DNA of 64,000 nucleotides from Azospirillum oryzae (GCF_900177515.1 NZ_FXAK01000007.1:1782501-1846500), one strand, 5' to 3'. Numbered from the stretch's first letter, positions 1 through 11,722 are shown. Numbers and translations are program-made. The notes: a model not told the origin generated them from the letters alone.

Positions 1-881
1 TTACCCGCCGCACCGGCGTGCCGGGGGAGATCCTGGTCGCCTTCTGGGGGGTGGAGTCGGACTTCGGCAAGTCCACCGGCAACTTCTCGGTCATCGACGC
101 GCTGACGACGCTGGCCTTCGAGGGCCGCCGCGCCGCCTATTTCCGCTCGGAGCTTCTGGCGGCCCTGCGCATCCTCGATTCCGGCGACATCGCGCCGGAG
201 CGGATGAGCGGCTCCTGGGCCGGGGCGATGGGCCAGACCCAGTTCATGCCGACCGTGTTCCTGCGCAACGCGGTGGACGAGGACGGCGACGGCCACCGCG
301 ACATCTGGGGCAGCATGCCCGACGTGCTGGCCTCCACCGCCAAGTTCGTGCTCGCCAACGGCTGGCGGCCGGGCGAGCCCTGGGGGCAGGAGGTGCGGCT
401 GCCCGACGGCTTCCCCTACGATCAGGCGGAACTGGGTGTGACCAAGCCGATGTCGGAATGGCGCCGGCTGGGCGTGCGTCCGCTGGACGGCAGCGAACTG
501 GACGGCGACGCTCCGGCCTCGGTGCTGGTGCTGGCCGGGCATCGCGGGCCGGCATTCCTGGTGCGCGACAATTTCCGCGCGATCATGCGCTACAACCCGT
601 CGACCAGCTATTCGCTGGCCGTGGCATTGCTGGCCGACCGCATGACCGGCAAACCCGGCGTCCGCGGCAGCTGGCCGCGCGACGAACAGGCGCTGAGCCG
701 CGACGAACGCATCGACCTGCAGCAGCGTCTGGCGGCGCTGGGCATGGAACCGGGCGCGGCGGATGGTATCGTCGGGGCGAACACGCGCAACGCGGTGCGG
801 CGGTTCCAGGCGTCCATCGGGGAAATCCCGGACGGGTTCGCCACCAAGGGTCTGCTGGAGAGGCTGCGGCAGCGGTCTTAA
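1..881 (+). CDS. Lytic murein transglycosylase, MltB type (5' end outside window)
   Basis: Cleaves the peptidoglycan glycan strand (GH103/SLT_2 family), acting in the periplasm. The open frame is entered from the left edge, so the N-terminus and signal peptide are missing. A GTG at 18 is internal to the conserved domain and is not the start. Visible motifs are WGVESDFGKSTG, whose Glu fits the catalytic acid of MltB enzymes, and GAMGQTQFMPT, the family signature. The last ~60 residues are a peptidoglycan-binding repeat (LQQRLAALG, then GIVGANTRNAVRRFQ). This order, catalytic domain then PG_binding_1, is common in alphaproteobacterial MltB-like enzymes. The family call is confident; the MltB paralogue cannot be fixed. 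Confidence 0.9.
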   Translation, partial: TRRTGVPGEILVAFWGVESDFGKSTGNFSVIDALTTLAFEGRRAAYFRSELLAALRILDSGDIAPERMSGSWAGAMGQTQFMPTVFLRNAVDEDGDGHRDIWGSMPDVLASTAKFVLANGWRPGEPWGQEVRLPDGFPYDQAELGVTKPMSEWRRLGVRPLDGSELDGDAPASVLVLAGHRGPAFLVRDNFRAIMRYNPSTSYSLAVALLADRMTGKPGVRGSWPRDEQALSRDERIDLQQRLAALGMEPGAADGIVGANTRNAVRRFQASIGEIPDGFATKGLLERLRQRS

Positions 882-901
882 GGAAGAGGTTTCGTAGCGG
901 G

Positions 902-1020
902 CCCCCTCCCCATCCCTCCCCCGCTTTGCGGGAGAGGGGTAAAATGCTTGTCGGCGTAGTTTGATCGCGAAGCGGCGGAGTTCCCTCTCCCGCGTTAGCG
1001 GGGGAGGGTTAGGGTGGGGG
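902..1020. repeat. REP/BIME-like palindromic pair, copy 1
   Basis: Two ~38-base C-rich palindromic units (902-939 and 983-1020) lie in inverted orientation around a 43-base spacer. Each has a core of the form CTCCCCCGC-loop-GCGGGAGAGGG with a CCCCAYCCTAACC-type flank. The same unit recurs at 35019-35072 and 46315-46422. The second unit stops 7 bases before the end of the leftward gene at 1027, so it may serve as an mRNA 3'-end hairpin for both convergent genes. There is no U-tract. Confidence 0.8.
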
Positions 1021-1026
1021 CATCCA

Positions 1027-1662
1027 CTACAGGTGCTTCACCCCTTCCCCCATCATCCCGCCGCGCAGCAGCCCCCAAGCCTCCGCCAGCAGCAGCACCG
1101 CGACGCCGGCGCCGACCAGTGCATCCGGTGCGCCGTCCAGCAGAAGCCAACTTGCCGCCAGCCCAACCAGTCCGGCGGCGAGCGGCAGAACGTCCTTGCG
1201 CGAGCACAGCCAGATCGCCCGCAGGGTCAGCGAGCCACGCCGATTGGCGAACAGCAGGGTCGCGCTCGCCACCGTCACGCCGATGGCGAACAGCAGGGTA
1301 AGGCTGGCGAGCGGCACGTCGGGGATCGCCATGCCGGCGATGCTGCGACCCGCCGTCACCACCAGCGCCACGGCGGCAACCGCCAGCGCCACCCCCTGCA
1401 GCATCGATAGCCGGACGCGCAACTCGGGCCGCCGCCCCATGCCCGCCAAGGTCACCGCATGACCCGCGGCGTGGTTCAGCACCAGCAGCGCCGCCACCCA
1501 CAGCGACACCGCCTGCGTCGCATCGGCGGCGGTGAGCAGCAGAGCGCCGAGCAGCCCGTTCACCACCAACGCCATCCGCATCGTGTGCTTCAGGTCTTCC
1601 GGCCCGCCGGACGGACGAGATGATCCGCCACCACAGGATCCGCCACCGCAACCGCCATCCAT
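1027..1662 (-). CDS. CDF-like cation transporter-type membrane protein
   Basis: A 211-residue protein with about six hydrophobic segments, resembling the membrane half of cation diffusion facilitator proteins but lacking the cytoplasmic C-terminal domain. The start at 1662 is chosen because GGGAAAGG lies just upstream. The longer frame to 1941 includes non-hydrophobic, poorly coding sequence. The N-terminus is Gly/Cys-rich (MDGGCGGGSCGGGSS), suggestive of a metal-binding tail. The Asp-rich CDF metal site (HxxxD) is not clearly present; only a degenerate NHAAGHAVT is seen. It may therefore be an inactive or distant CDF relative. Substrate unknown. Confidence 0.55.
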   Translation of the reverse strand: MDGGCGGGSCGGGSSRPSGGPEDLKHTMRMALVVNGLLGALLLTAADATQAVSLWVAALLVLNHAAGHAVTLAGMGRRPELRVRLSMLQGVALAVAAVALVVTAGRSIAGMAIPDVPLASLTLLFAIGVTVASATLLFANRRGSLTLRAIWLCSRKDVLPLAAGLVGLAASWLLLDGAPDALVGAGVAVLLLAEAWGLLRGGMMGEGVKHL

Positions 1663-1944
1663 CGCAACGCCCTTTCCCATAGGAGACCGGCGGGAATCAT
1701 AGAAGTGCGGGGGCGGCGCGTCCACCATCATCAGGATTTCCTGATATGCACCGCATCCATGGCTGCGCATCGAAAGGGGTGGCGTCGCCGGTCGGCTACC
1801 CTTTCGAACGGCTGAGGGGATAACCCGGCCCACCCAACGGTGCAGCGGGCGTCTCATTGGTCGCTTACCCGTCCCCTTCCCATGAAAAAGAGCGGGGCGA
1901 GGCGGATATGGGGACAGACACAGCCGCATCATCGGAACCACTCC

Positions 1945-2997
1945 ATGACGAAGCGACCCGCCTCCCCCGTCAAGATCCTGATTGTCGACGACAATCCGCT
2001 GTTGCAGCGGGCGTTGAAGGACATGCTGGGGCTTTGGGGTGTCGGCCAGATCACCGCGGTCGCCAATGGGCAGGAGGCCAAGGACGCCTTGCGGCGCGAG
2101 GTGTTCGACCTGATGGTGACCGACTGGGTAATGGAGCCGGTGGGCGGCGCGCAGTTGATCCAGTGGATCCGCCAGTCGCCGGGCAGCCTGCGGCCCAACA
2201 TGCCGATCATCGTGCTGACCGCCAACGCCGACCTCGCCACCGTACGCAGCGCCTGGGATACCGGCGCCGATTCCGTGCTGGCAAAGCCGGTACCGGCCGC
2301 CACGCTGGCCCGGCGCATCGACGCGGTGCTGAACCGCCGCGACGGCACGCCGCGCACGGCCACCGGGGGGACAACGGGTGGTGCGGAACCCCGCAGCGAA
2401 AGCCGAACGGACTCTGCACGCCCGTCCGACCAGGGTGGGATCTCCCCCGCCGGCCTGTCCTCCCCCCGGCCTACGGCTCCGCGTCCGGTCGCCAGTGGCG
2501 CGGCGCAGCTGCCTCCTCCCATGCCGCCGGCAGCCGTTCCTGCATCGGTGACGCCGCCGGATCGCGGCGCCGCCACCATGCGCAGCGACGATCCGAAGCG
2601 GGTGCGGCTGCTGCTGGCGCTCGACAAGTTGGAAGCGGCCATCGACCGGCCCGACCCGATCGGCAGCCGGCTACGCCATTCGCTGTCCGATCTGCAGATC
2701 GCCGCCGCCGGCGATTCCGCCGCGTCCTCCATCGTCGCGTCGCTGTCCACCTGCGTCACCTGGGTGGAGCCGGATGTCGAGGGCTACATCGACGCCCTGC
2801 AGGCCCATGCCGCCGCCTTACGCTGGCTGGTGGGATCGGACGGCAGCACCCAGTCGATGGCGGTGGCGCTGTGCCTGATCCGCACGCTGCGCGCCAGCGT
2901 CCGCACGCTGGCCGCCCGCGGCCATACCGACTTCGGCGGTTGGCCCGAAGGCGGCAGCCCGACGCCTCCGGGCAAGTCCCCCCTCACCGGCCGCTGA
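1945..2997 (+). CDS. Response regulator, receiver domain plus unassigned C-terminus
   Basis: 350 residues. Residues ~9-130 are a CheY-type receiver: acidic pair D15/D16, phospho-acceptor D60 in LMVTDWVM, and K114 in LAKP. A ~75-residue Pro/Ala/Ser-rich linker follows. Residues ~215-345 are a helical region I do not recognise, with no DNA-binding, cyclase or phosphatase signature, so the output is probably protein-protein interaction. The start at 1945 gives the receiver its usual N-terminus; an in-frame ATG at 1840 adds 35 low-complexity residues. It is divergent from the CDF-like gene across 282 bp. The cognate kinase is not adjacent. Confidence 0.85.
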   Translation: MTKRPASPVKILIVDDNPLLQRALKDMLGLWGVGQITAVANGQEAKDALRREVFDLMVTDWVMEPVGGAQLIQWIRQSPGSLRPNMPIIVLTANADLATVRSAWDTGADSVLAKPVPAATLARRIDAVLNRRDGTPRTATGGTTGGAEPRSESRTDSARPSDQGGISPAGLSSPRPTAPRPVASGAAQLPPPMPPAAVPASVTPPDRGAATMRSDDPKRVRLLLALDKLEAAIDRPDPIGSRLRHSLSDLQIAAAGDSAASSIVASLSTCVTWVEPDVEGYIDALQAHAAALRWLVGSDGSTQSMAVALCLIRTLRASVRTLAARGHTDFGGWPEGGSPTPPGKSPLTGR

Positions 2998-3103
2998 GTC
3001 CGTCCCCATATCGCTTGGACAGGTTCTGGGCGAGAGGTGAGCGGAGCGGGAATTTCCGCAAGGCAGGGCATTCCATACGCTCCGTTACGGAAGACCGCCG
3101 GTT

Positions 3104-3158
3104 GCCGGCCGATCCTTGCTTTTTGCGATCCGGCCGGCCGCAGGCGTTGCGATATAAG
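3104..3158 (+). promoter_or_regulatory. Hairpin and possible -10 box upstream of iorA-type gene
   Basis: GCCGGCCGATC (3104-3114) pairs with GATC-C-GGCCGGC (3127-3138), an 11-bp stem with one bulge and no U-tract. Just downstream is TATAAG (3153-3158), a fair -10 match with no good -35. The element sits in the 258-bp gap between the response regulator and the oxidoreductase and could act as an operator or leader hairpin. Weak evidence. Confidence 0.25.
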
Positions 3159-3255
3159 ACAGCCTTCATTACCTTTTTGCCCAGCGAACAAATCGACGCC
3201 CCAGCACTCCGGACCGGAGTTTGCCAGGCTGCCGACCGATGGGAGGGAATGAAGA

Positions 3256-6200
3256 ATGGCGCTCGCAACTGTCTCACTCGAAGACAAGTACGCGCTGGAA
3301 GAGGGTCGCGTTTACCTCACCGGCACCCAGGCGCTGGTGCGCCTGCCGATGATGCAGCGCCAGCGCGATCTCGCCGCGGGGCTGAACACCGGCTGCTTCA
3401 TTTCCGGCTATCGCGGCTCGCCGCTGGGCGGTTTCGACCAGAATCTGTGGAACGCCCGCAAGTTCCTAGAAAAGAACCACATCCAGTTCCAGCCCGGCGT
3501 GAATGAAGAGCTGGGCGCCACCGCCGTCTGGGGCAGCCAGCAGGTCGGCATGTTCAAGGGCGCCAAGTATGACGGCGTCTTCGCCATGTGGTACGGCAAG
3601 GGCCCCGGCGTCGACCGTTCCGGCGACGTGTTCAAGCATGCCAACGCGGCCGGCACCTCCAAGCATGGCGGCGTGCTGGTGCTGACCGGCGACGACCACA
3701 ACTGCAAGTCCTCCACCTTCCCGCACCAGTCCGAACACGCCTACATGCACGCCATGATCCCGGTGCTGAACCCGTCGGGGGTGCAGGAGATCCTGGATTA
3801 CGGCCTGATCGGCTGGCAGATGAGCCGCTATTCCGGCTGCTGGATCGCCATGAAGACGATCGCGGAGACGGTGGACACCTCGGCGTCGGTCTACATCGAC
3901 CCGCATCGTGTGTCCCCGGTCATCCCCGCCGACTTCCCGATGCCGCCGGGCGGCCTGAACATCCGCTGGCCCGACCCGCCGCTGGAGCAGGAACACCGGC
4001 TGATGAAGCACAAGCTCTACGCCGCCCTGGCGTTCGCGCGTGCCAACAAGCTGGACAAGGTGGTGATGGAAAGCCCGCGTCCGCGCTTCGGCATCGTCAC
4101 CACCGGCAAGAGCTATCTCGACGTCCGCCAAGCCTTCGACGAACTTGGCATCACCGAGGAGATGGCGGCCGACTGGGGCATCACCGTCTACAAGGTCGGC
4201 ATGCCCTGGCCGCTGGAGCGTGACGGCGTCCGCCACTTCGCCGAGGGTCTGGAAGAGATCGTCGTGGTGGAGGAAAAGCGCGCGGTCATCGAGAACCAGC
4301 TGAAGGAACAGCTGTACAACTGGAACCCCGACGTCCGCCCGAAGGTGGTCGGCAAGTTCGACGAGCAGGGCGAGTGGATCCTGCCGAGCGCCGGCGAATT
4401 GACCCCGGCACAGATCGCCGTGGTGATCGGCCGCCGCCTGCAGCGCTTCATCGACAACGAGAATCTCGTCCGCCGTATCGCCTTCCTCGACGCGCAGGAA
4501 AAGCAGAAGGCCCATGTGGCGCGCGTGGTGCGCAAGCCGACCTTCTGCTCCGGCTGCCCGCACAACACCTCCACCGTCGTGCCGGAGGGCAGCCGCGCGC
4601 TGGGCGGCATCGGCTGCCATTACATGGCGACGTGGCTCGACCGCTCGACCGACACCTTCACCCAGATGGGCGGCGAGGGCGTGCCGTGGGTGGGTCAGGC
4701 CGCCTTCACCGACGAAAAGCACATCTTCGCCAACCTGGGCGACGGCACCTATTTCCATTCCGGCATCCTGGCGATCCGTCAGGCCATCGCCGCCAAGGTG
4801 AACATCACCTACAAGATCCTGTTCAACGACGCGGTCGCCATGACAGGCGGCCAGCCCTTCGACGGCACGCTGACGGTGCAGTCGATCGCCAACGTCCTAC
4901 GGGCGGAAGGCGTTCAGCGGATCACCGTCGTCTCCGACGAGCCGGAGAAGTACGGCATCAACAGCGGCCTGCCGCAATACGCCAACGTCGAGCATCGCGA
5001 CGACCTCGACCGTGTGCAGAAGGAAATGCGCGAGGTCCCCGGCGTCAGCGTCCTGATCTATGACCAGACCTGCGCCACCGAGAAGCGCCGCCGCCGCAAG
5101 CGCGGCAAGATGGTCGACCCGGCCAAGCGCGTCGTCATCAACGAACTGGTCTGCGAAGGCTGCGGCGACTGCTCCGCCAAGTCGTCCTGCGTGTCGGTGA
5201 TCCCGCAGGAGACCGAGTTCGGCCGCAAGCGCCAGATCGACCAGTCCAGCTGCAACAAGGATTATTCCTGCACCAAGGGCTTCTGCCCCAGCTTCGTGAC
5301 GGTGGAAGGCGGGCAGTTGCGCAAGCCGAAGCCGGCGGCCGCGAAGTCGGCCGACGCCACCGCCCTCCCTACCCCCGTCATTCCGGCCTTCGACAAGACC
5401 TGGAGCCTGTATGTCACCGGCGTCGGCGGCACCGGCGTCGTCACCATCGGCGCGCTGCTGGGCATGGCCGCCCACATCGAGGGCAAGGGCGTCGGCGTGC
5501 TCGACATGACCGGCCTCGCCCAGAAGGGCGGCGCGGTCACCAGCCACATCCGCATCGCCAACACGCCGGAGGACATCCACTCCGTCCGCATCGCCGCCGG
5601 CGGCGCCGACGCGGTGCTGGGCTGCGACCTGATCGTCGCGGCGGCGGGCGACGGCCTGTCGAAGATGACCGCCGGCCGCACCCGCGCCGTCATCAACACC
5701 CATGACAGCATCACCGCCGACTTCATCAAGAAGCCCGACATGGTGATCCCGGTGCGCGATCTGGTCGGCGACATCCGCAAGGCCTGCGGCGGCGACGCCA
5801 ATGTCGACGCCTTCGACGCGACGAAGCTTGCCACCGCTCTCTTGGGCGATAGCATCTACGCCAACCCGTTCCTGATGGGCTATGCGTGGCAGAAGGGGCT
5901 GATCCCGCTGAGCGAGGAGTCGATCGTGAAGGCGATCGAGCTGAACGGCGTGTCGGTGAAGCTGAACCTCGACGCCTTCCAATGGGGCCGCCGCGCCGCC
6001 GTCGATCTGGCCGCGGTGGAAGCCGCCGCGAAGCTGCAGGAGCCGGTGCAGGCCGCGCAATCGCTGCTGCTCGACCAGCGCCGCCAGTCCGGCAGCCTGG
6101 AGGAGGTGATCGAGCGCCGCCACCGTTTCCTGGTCGATTACCAGGACGCCGCCTATGCCGCCCGCTTCCACGCGCTGATCGACTGGACCCGCCGGACGGA

Positions 6201-6759
6201 GCAGCAGAAGGTCCCCGGCTCCACCGCGCTGACCGAGGCGGTCGCCCGTGCCCACTTCAAGCTGATGGCCTACAAGGACGAGTATGAGGTGGCGCGCCTC
6301 TACACCGATAGCGGCTTCGTCGAGAATGTGCAGCGCATGTTCGAAGGCGACTGGAAGCTGACCTTCCACATGGCCCCGCCGGTGATGGGCGAGACCGAGG
6401 AGGACGGCGGCGAACCGAAGAAGAAGACCTTCGGCCCGTGGATGCTGCACGCCCTGCGCCTGCTGGCCAAGGGCAAGCGCCTGCGCGGCACCCGGCTGGA
6501 CCCGTTCGGCCGCACCGCCGAGCGCCGGCAGGAGCGCCAGCTGATCGCCGACTATGAGGCGGTGGTGGGCGAGTTGCTGAACGGCCTGACCCGCGAGAAG
6601 CTGGCCCTGGCGGTGGAAATCGCCACCCTGCCGATGGAGATGCGCGGATACGGCCCGGTGAAGGCCCGCAACGTCGCGGCGGCGAAGGCGAAGGAAGCCA
6701 AGCTGCTGGAGACGTTCCGCGCCCCGGTCGCCGCCCCGCAGCCGCTGGCGGCGGAGTGA
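3256..6759 (+). CDS. Indolepyruvate:ferredoxin oxidoreductase, fused alpha-beta (IorAB-type)
   Basis: 1167 residues; a thiamine-diphosphate and Fe-S enzyme that oxidatively decarboxylates aryl- or indole-pyruvate to the acyl-CoA, reducing ferredoxin, in the cytoplasm. The N-terminal pyrimidine-binding region is residues ~15-250. The ThPP core follows, with CSGCPHNT (431-438) and GDGT (495-498). Next is a cysteine cluster (C633, C636, C639, C645, then C666, C672, C677) suited to Fe-S clusters. The gamma domain opens with GVGGTGVVTIG (722-732), and an alpha-helical tail of ~200 residues ends the protein. GGGAGGG is 8 bases before ATG 3256. In azospirilla such enzymes compete with the IpdC route to auxin for indolepyruvate; that role here is inference. 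Confidence 0.92.
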   Translation: MALATVSLEDKYALEEGRVYLTGTQALVRLPMMQRQRDLAAGLNTGCFISGYRGSPLGGFDQNLWNARKFLEKNHIQFQPGVNEELGATAVWGSQQVGMFKGAKYDGVFAMWYGKGPGVDRSGDVFKHANAAGTSKHGGVLVLTGDDHNCKSSTFPHQSEHAYMHAMIPVLNPSGVQEILDYGLIGWQMSRYSGCWIAMKTIAETVDTSASVYIDPHRVSPVIPADFPMPPGGLNIRWPDPPLEQEHRLMKHKLYAALAFARANKLDKVVMESPRPRFGIVTTGKSYLDVRQAFDELGITEEMAADWGITVYKVGMPWPLERDGVRHFAEGLEEIVVVEEKRAVIENQLKEQLYNWNPDVRPKVVGKFDEQGEWILPSAGELTPAQIAVVIGRRLQRFIDNENLVRRIAFLDAQEKQKAHVARVVRKPTFCSGCPHNTSTVVPEGSRALGGIGCHYMATWLDRSTDTFTQMGGEGVPWVGQAAFTDEKHIFANLGDGTYFHSGILAIRQAIAAKVNITYKILFNDAVAMTGGQPFDGTLTVQSIANVLRAEGVQRITVVSDEPEKYGINSGLPQYANVEHRDDLDRVQKEMREVPGVSVLIYDQTCATEKRRRRKRGKMVDPAKRVVINELVCEGCGDCSAKSSCVSVIPQETEFGRKRQIDQSSCNKDYSCTKGFCPSFVTVEGGQLRKPKPAAAKSADATALPTPVIPAFDKTWSLYVTGVGGTGVVTIGALLGMAAHIEGKGVGVLDMTGLAQKGGAVTSHIRIANTPEDIHSVRIAAGGADAVLGCDLIVAAAGDGLSKMTAGRTRAVINTHDSITADFIKKPDMVIPVRDLVGDIRKACGGDANVDAFDATKLATALLGDSIYANPFLMGYAWQKGLIPLSEESIVKAIELNGVSVKLNLDAFQWGRRAAVDLAAVEAAAKLQEPVQAAQSLLLDQRRQSGSLEEVIERRHRFLVDYQDAAYAARFHALIDWTRRTEQQKVPGSTALTEAVARAHFKLMAYKDEYEVARLYTDSGFVENVQRMFEGDWKLTFHMAPPVMGETEEDGGEPKKKTFGPWMLHALRLLAKGKRLRGTRLDPFGRTAERRQERQLIADYEAVVGELLNGLTREKLALAVEIATLPMEMRGYGPVKARNVAAAKAKEAKLLETFRAPVAAPQPLAAE

Positions 6760-6798
6760 GGCGGTTCGGGTGGTTCAGTGAGGTGATGTGAAGCGACG

Positions 6799-6835
6799 GC
6801 GCCCTCCCCGATGATGCTGGGGAGGGCGCTTTTTT
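6799..6835 (+). terminator. Rho-independent terminator of the oxidoreductase gene
   Basis: Perfect 11-bp stem GCGCCCTCCCC / GGGGAGGGCGC with a 9-base loop and a run of six T, beginning 40 bases after the stop codon at 6759. The U-tract is on the + strand only. Confidence 0.92.
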
Positions 6836-6856
6836 GCCGCAAGGTTCCGGAGACTT

Positions 6857-8908
6857 CTACATCGCCACCACGGTCGGCCCGCCCAAGGGCAGCCCGTAGG
6901 AGCCGGCAAGCCGGGTTACTTCGCCGCTGCCGGTGTCGAGGCGGAACATGGCATCGACCTGCGACTGGTCCTTGGCGCTGAAATAGAGGTCGCCGCCCAC
7001 TGCACTGAGGTTGGTGACGGAGGACCAGCTGTCGTCACCGCCGGCATCGACGACCTTGCGGGTGTCCCAGCTGTGGCCGCCGCTCTGCCAAAGGGTGGTG
7101 GTGGTGCCGTCATCCGCGGCGAAATACATCGTGTCGCCGACGGCGGTGAGTTCGAACGGCCGGCTACTGTTTGGTCCGGGATTGAAGTCGCCAAGGAACC
7201 TCCCTTCCGAACCACTGTCGTCGGTCGCCATCACTTCGTAGCCGGTATGGCGGTCGTAATTGACGTAGTACATCGTATCGCCGGCGGCGGTGAATTGCTG
7301 AGGCCGGGCGTAGACGTCGGGGTAATTGTGCCGGACCTCCCGGGTTCCTGCCACCGTGCCGTCACTGGTCCAGAGATTGACGTCGTCGTTGAAGTAAAGC
7401 TGCTTGCCGACAGCCCCGATCTCAAGGTCGAGGCCGAACTGCGGCAGATCGGTCAGGTCGCCACGCAGCTTGGTCGTTCCCGCCTCCGTCCCGTCGGTCA
7501 CCCACAGCTGAGTGAAGCCGTCAGTGCCGTCCCAGGCGGTCAGGTACAGGCGGTCGTCCGCCGCAGTCAGGTGCGACGGTTGGATGATCACCATCACCGG
7601 CGGGTCCTGATTCCCGGGCAGGAAGTCCTTGACCATCACCGTGCCGGCCGCCGTTCCGTCGGTCTTCCATAGCGCTACGCCATGCTCCGCATCTCGGGCG
7701 GAGAAATAGACGTTGTCGCCGAGTTGGGTGAAGGAGCCGGGGTTGGAGCTTGTCGCACCTGCATAGATGTCCTTCAGCAGATGGGTGCCGGCCGCCGTGC
7801 CGTCGCTCACCCACAGCTCGGTGCCGTGCACGCCGTCGTCCGCCTGGAACAGCACACGGTCGCCGAAGGCGGTCATCGCCAGCGGATTCGATCCGCCGCT
7901 GCCCGCCACGATGTCGGACACCATGCGGGTACCGGCCGTCGTACCATCACTCATCCACAGCTCGCGGCCATGGACGCCGTCATCGGCGGAGAAGAAGACC
8001 CGTCCGCCGGCGCTCACCGGCCCGATGATCTCCGAACCCGCGGGACCGGCGGCGATGTCGCGCAACAGAAAAGCCCTGGTGCCGTCGCTTCCCCACAGTT
8101 CGTCGCCATGCTGCTCATCGTGGGCAATGAACACCGCGGTCGCCCGTGCAGGCCCGTCGTTGCCGAGCAGGACGTTGTCGGCGGTCAGCATGTTGCGGGT
8201 GACCCCCATCAGCTTGACGCTGTCGGTCGGCCCGAAGGTCAGCACCAGCCCGTCGGGGTCCTGATGCGATCCGGCCAGCAGTTCCGCAAAGCCGCCGATG
8301 CCGTTCCAGCCGCGCAGGTCCAGCACGTCGCCGCCGTTTCCGACCTTAAAGTCGCCGACGCAGTCCCATCCGTCACCGGGATTGAGGATGAAGCGGTCGC
8401 GGCCGGTGCCGCCTTCCATATAGTCGTTGCCGCCATTGCCGGTGATTGTGTCGTCGCCCGCGCCGCCGAACAGCAGGTCGCGCGCGGCACCGCCCGCGAT
8501 CCGCCGCCCGGCGGCACCGGCAAACAGTATATTGTCGGCTGTCAGCATGCCGGCGGTCACGCCCATCAGCTTGACCGAATCGGTCGCGCTGAACTCGAGG
8601 ACGAGGCCGTCGCTGTCTTGGTGGGACGAAGCCAGGAGGTTGGAAAGGCCACCGATCGCCTTCCAGTTGCCGAGATCCAGCATGTCGCCGCCGCTTCCCG
8701 CCTGGAAATCGCCGATGCAGTCCCATCCCCCGCCGGGATTGAGGACGAAGCGGTCGCGGCCCGCCCCGCCCTCCATGTAGTCGTTGCCACCGTTGCCGAT
8801 GATTGTGTCGTCACCTGCCCCGCCGAACAGCAGGTCGCGGCCGTTTCCTCCCGTCAGGTTCCGTCCAGACGGGAGAAAACCATTTTCTCTTGCAGACACC
8901 GCTCCCAT
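6857..8908 (-). CDS. RTX-type Ca-binding protein with ELW-repeat propeller-like region
   Basis: 683 residues; probable secreted protein, with no Sec signal. Start 8908 has AAGGAAGG 7 bases upstream. Residues ~16-134 and 135-253 are tandem copies of one 119-residue unit. Each carries RTX nonapeptides (GGAGDDTI, GGNDYMEGG) followed by a serralysin-C-like segment (WDCIGDF ... GDMLDLGNW ... KLMGVT ... LTADN). From ~270 onward at least six repeats of the form ELWxSDGTxxGTxxVxDI recur, the ELW motif of presumed beta-propellers. RTX plus ELW suggests a type I secreted surface or matrix protein, but no type I secretion genes are nearby. The RTX motifs are N-terminal rather than in the usual C-terminal position. 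Confidence 0.8.
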   Translation of the reverse strand: MGAVSARENGFLPSGRNLTGGNGRDLLFGGAGDDTIIGNGGNDYMEGGAGRDRFVLNPGGGWDCIGDFQAGSGGDMLDLGNWKAIGGLSNLLASSHQDSDGLVLEFSATDSVKLMGVTAGMLTADNILFAGAAGRRIAGGAARDLLFGGAGDDTITGNGGNDYMEGGTGRDRFILNPGDGWDCVGDFKVGNGGDVLDLRGWNGIGGFAELLAGSHQDPDGLVLTFGPTDSVKLMGVTRNMLTADNVLLGNDGPARATAVFIAHDEQHGDELWGSDGTRAFLLRDIAAGPAGSEIIGPVSAGGRVFFSADDGVHGRELWMSDGTTAGTRMVSDIVAGSGGSNPLAMTAFGDRVLFQADDGVHGTELWVSDGTAAGTHLLKDIYAGATSSNPGSFTQLGDNVYFSARDAEHGVALWKTDGTAAGTVMVKDFLPGNQDPPVMVIIQPSHLTAADDRLYLTAWDGTDGFTQLWVTDGTEAGTTKLRGDLTDLPQFGLDLEIGAVGKQLYFNDDVNLWTSDGTVAGTREVRHNYPDVYARPQQFTAAGDTMYYVNYDRHTGYEVMATDDSGSEGRFLGDFNPGPNSSRPFELTAVGDTMYFAADDGTTTTLWQSGGHSWDTRKVVDAGGDDSWSSVTNLSAVGGDLYFSAKDQSQVDAMFRLDTGSGEVTRLAGSYGLPLGGPTVVAM

Positions 8909-9088
8909 GACCACGCCTTCCTTGTGGGTTGCTGAAGCATGGCCAATGTCCGATGATTGCCGGACCGGAGGTACTGCGCGTCCGGCAATCTCCAATTGCA
9001 CCGTCCGCCGCATCCGGCCGGGAAGAAGCGCTCACGCGCTGAGTACCTCTCGCTTCCTTGCGGTTTGATCCTGCCCAGTCCGCGTGGA

Positions 9089-9301
9089 TCAGGTCCGCTT
9101 GGATCCGGCGGTCATCTTCCAAATGGCGACGAAGAACAGCGCGGTGCCGAGAAGTGCGGCGTAGAGGATGATGCTCGGGTGGAAGATGAAGCCGATCGGC
9201 AGGATCAGCAGCATCAACGCCGCAGCCAACAGCCCGAGCAGGAAGATGCCGGGGTTGAAGTGCTCATAGATCGGGGCGTTCAGGTCGGTGTGGGTCGCCA
9301 T
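9089..9301 (-). CDS. Small two-TM membrane protein
   Basis: 70 residues, start ATG 9301 with GGAG 9 bases upstream; the upstream frame extension is poorly coding. Two hydrophobic segments (about 18-40 and 42-62) are separated by a short turn (FIFHPS), and the tail is basic (KMTAGSKRT). Family not recognised; it resembles short alphaproteobacterial inner-membrane proteins of unknown function. It lies 180 bp upstream of the RTX gene on the same strand, which does not by itself imply a shared job. Confidence 0.6.
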   Translation of the reverse strand: MATHTDLNAPIYEHFNPGIFLLGLLAAALMLLILPIGFIFHPSIILYAALLGTALFFVAIWKMTAGSKRT

Positions 9302-9470
9302 GGCATGTGCTCCATTCCGGTGCCGCGATGCGCGGCTTTGATGGGGAGTATGAGCACAGGCTAATGGGTCGATGGTCGGGTGGCATTGCGAATTCGCAAG
9401 GGTTTGGCAGTTCTTGTTGATTTGCATTGACGGCACAGGTGGACATCTCCGCACGCCGCCAACGTCTGCC

Positions 9471-11477
<2,007 letters not shown>

Positions 11478-11722
11478 CGGTTTGCTGGTCCGCTATCGAT
11501 CGGGCTACTGTAACAGCCCCATTCCCTCCTGCCGAGTTCTCCTCTGCGCCATGGAGTCGCAATCCGGGGACATTTGTGAGGCATTTTAAGTATTTCGGAA
11601 CCTTTGCCCCACTACCCTGTTTCGAATCGCAGGTGGTTTGTGCAAGATCGCCGGATGAGCGATACTGCTTGAGCGTTGCATCGCTTCCCGTCTCCCATTG
11701 GCAGTTCTGAGGTAACCGCCCC

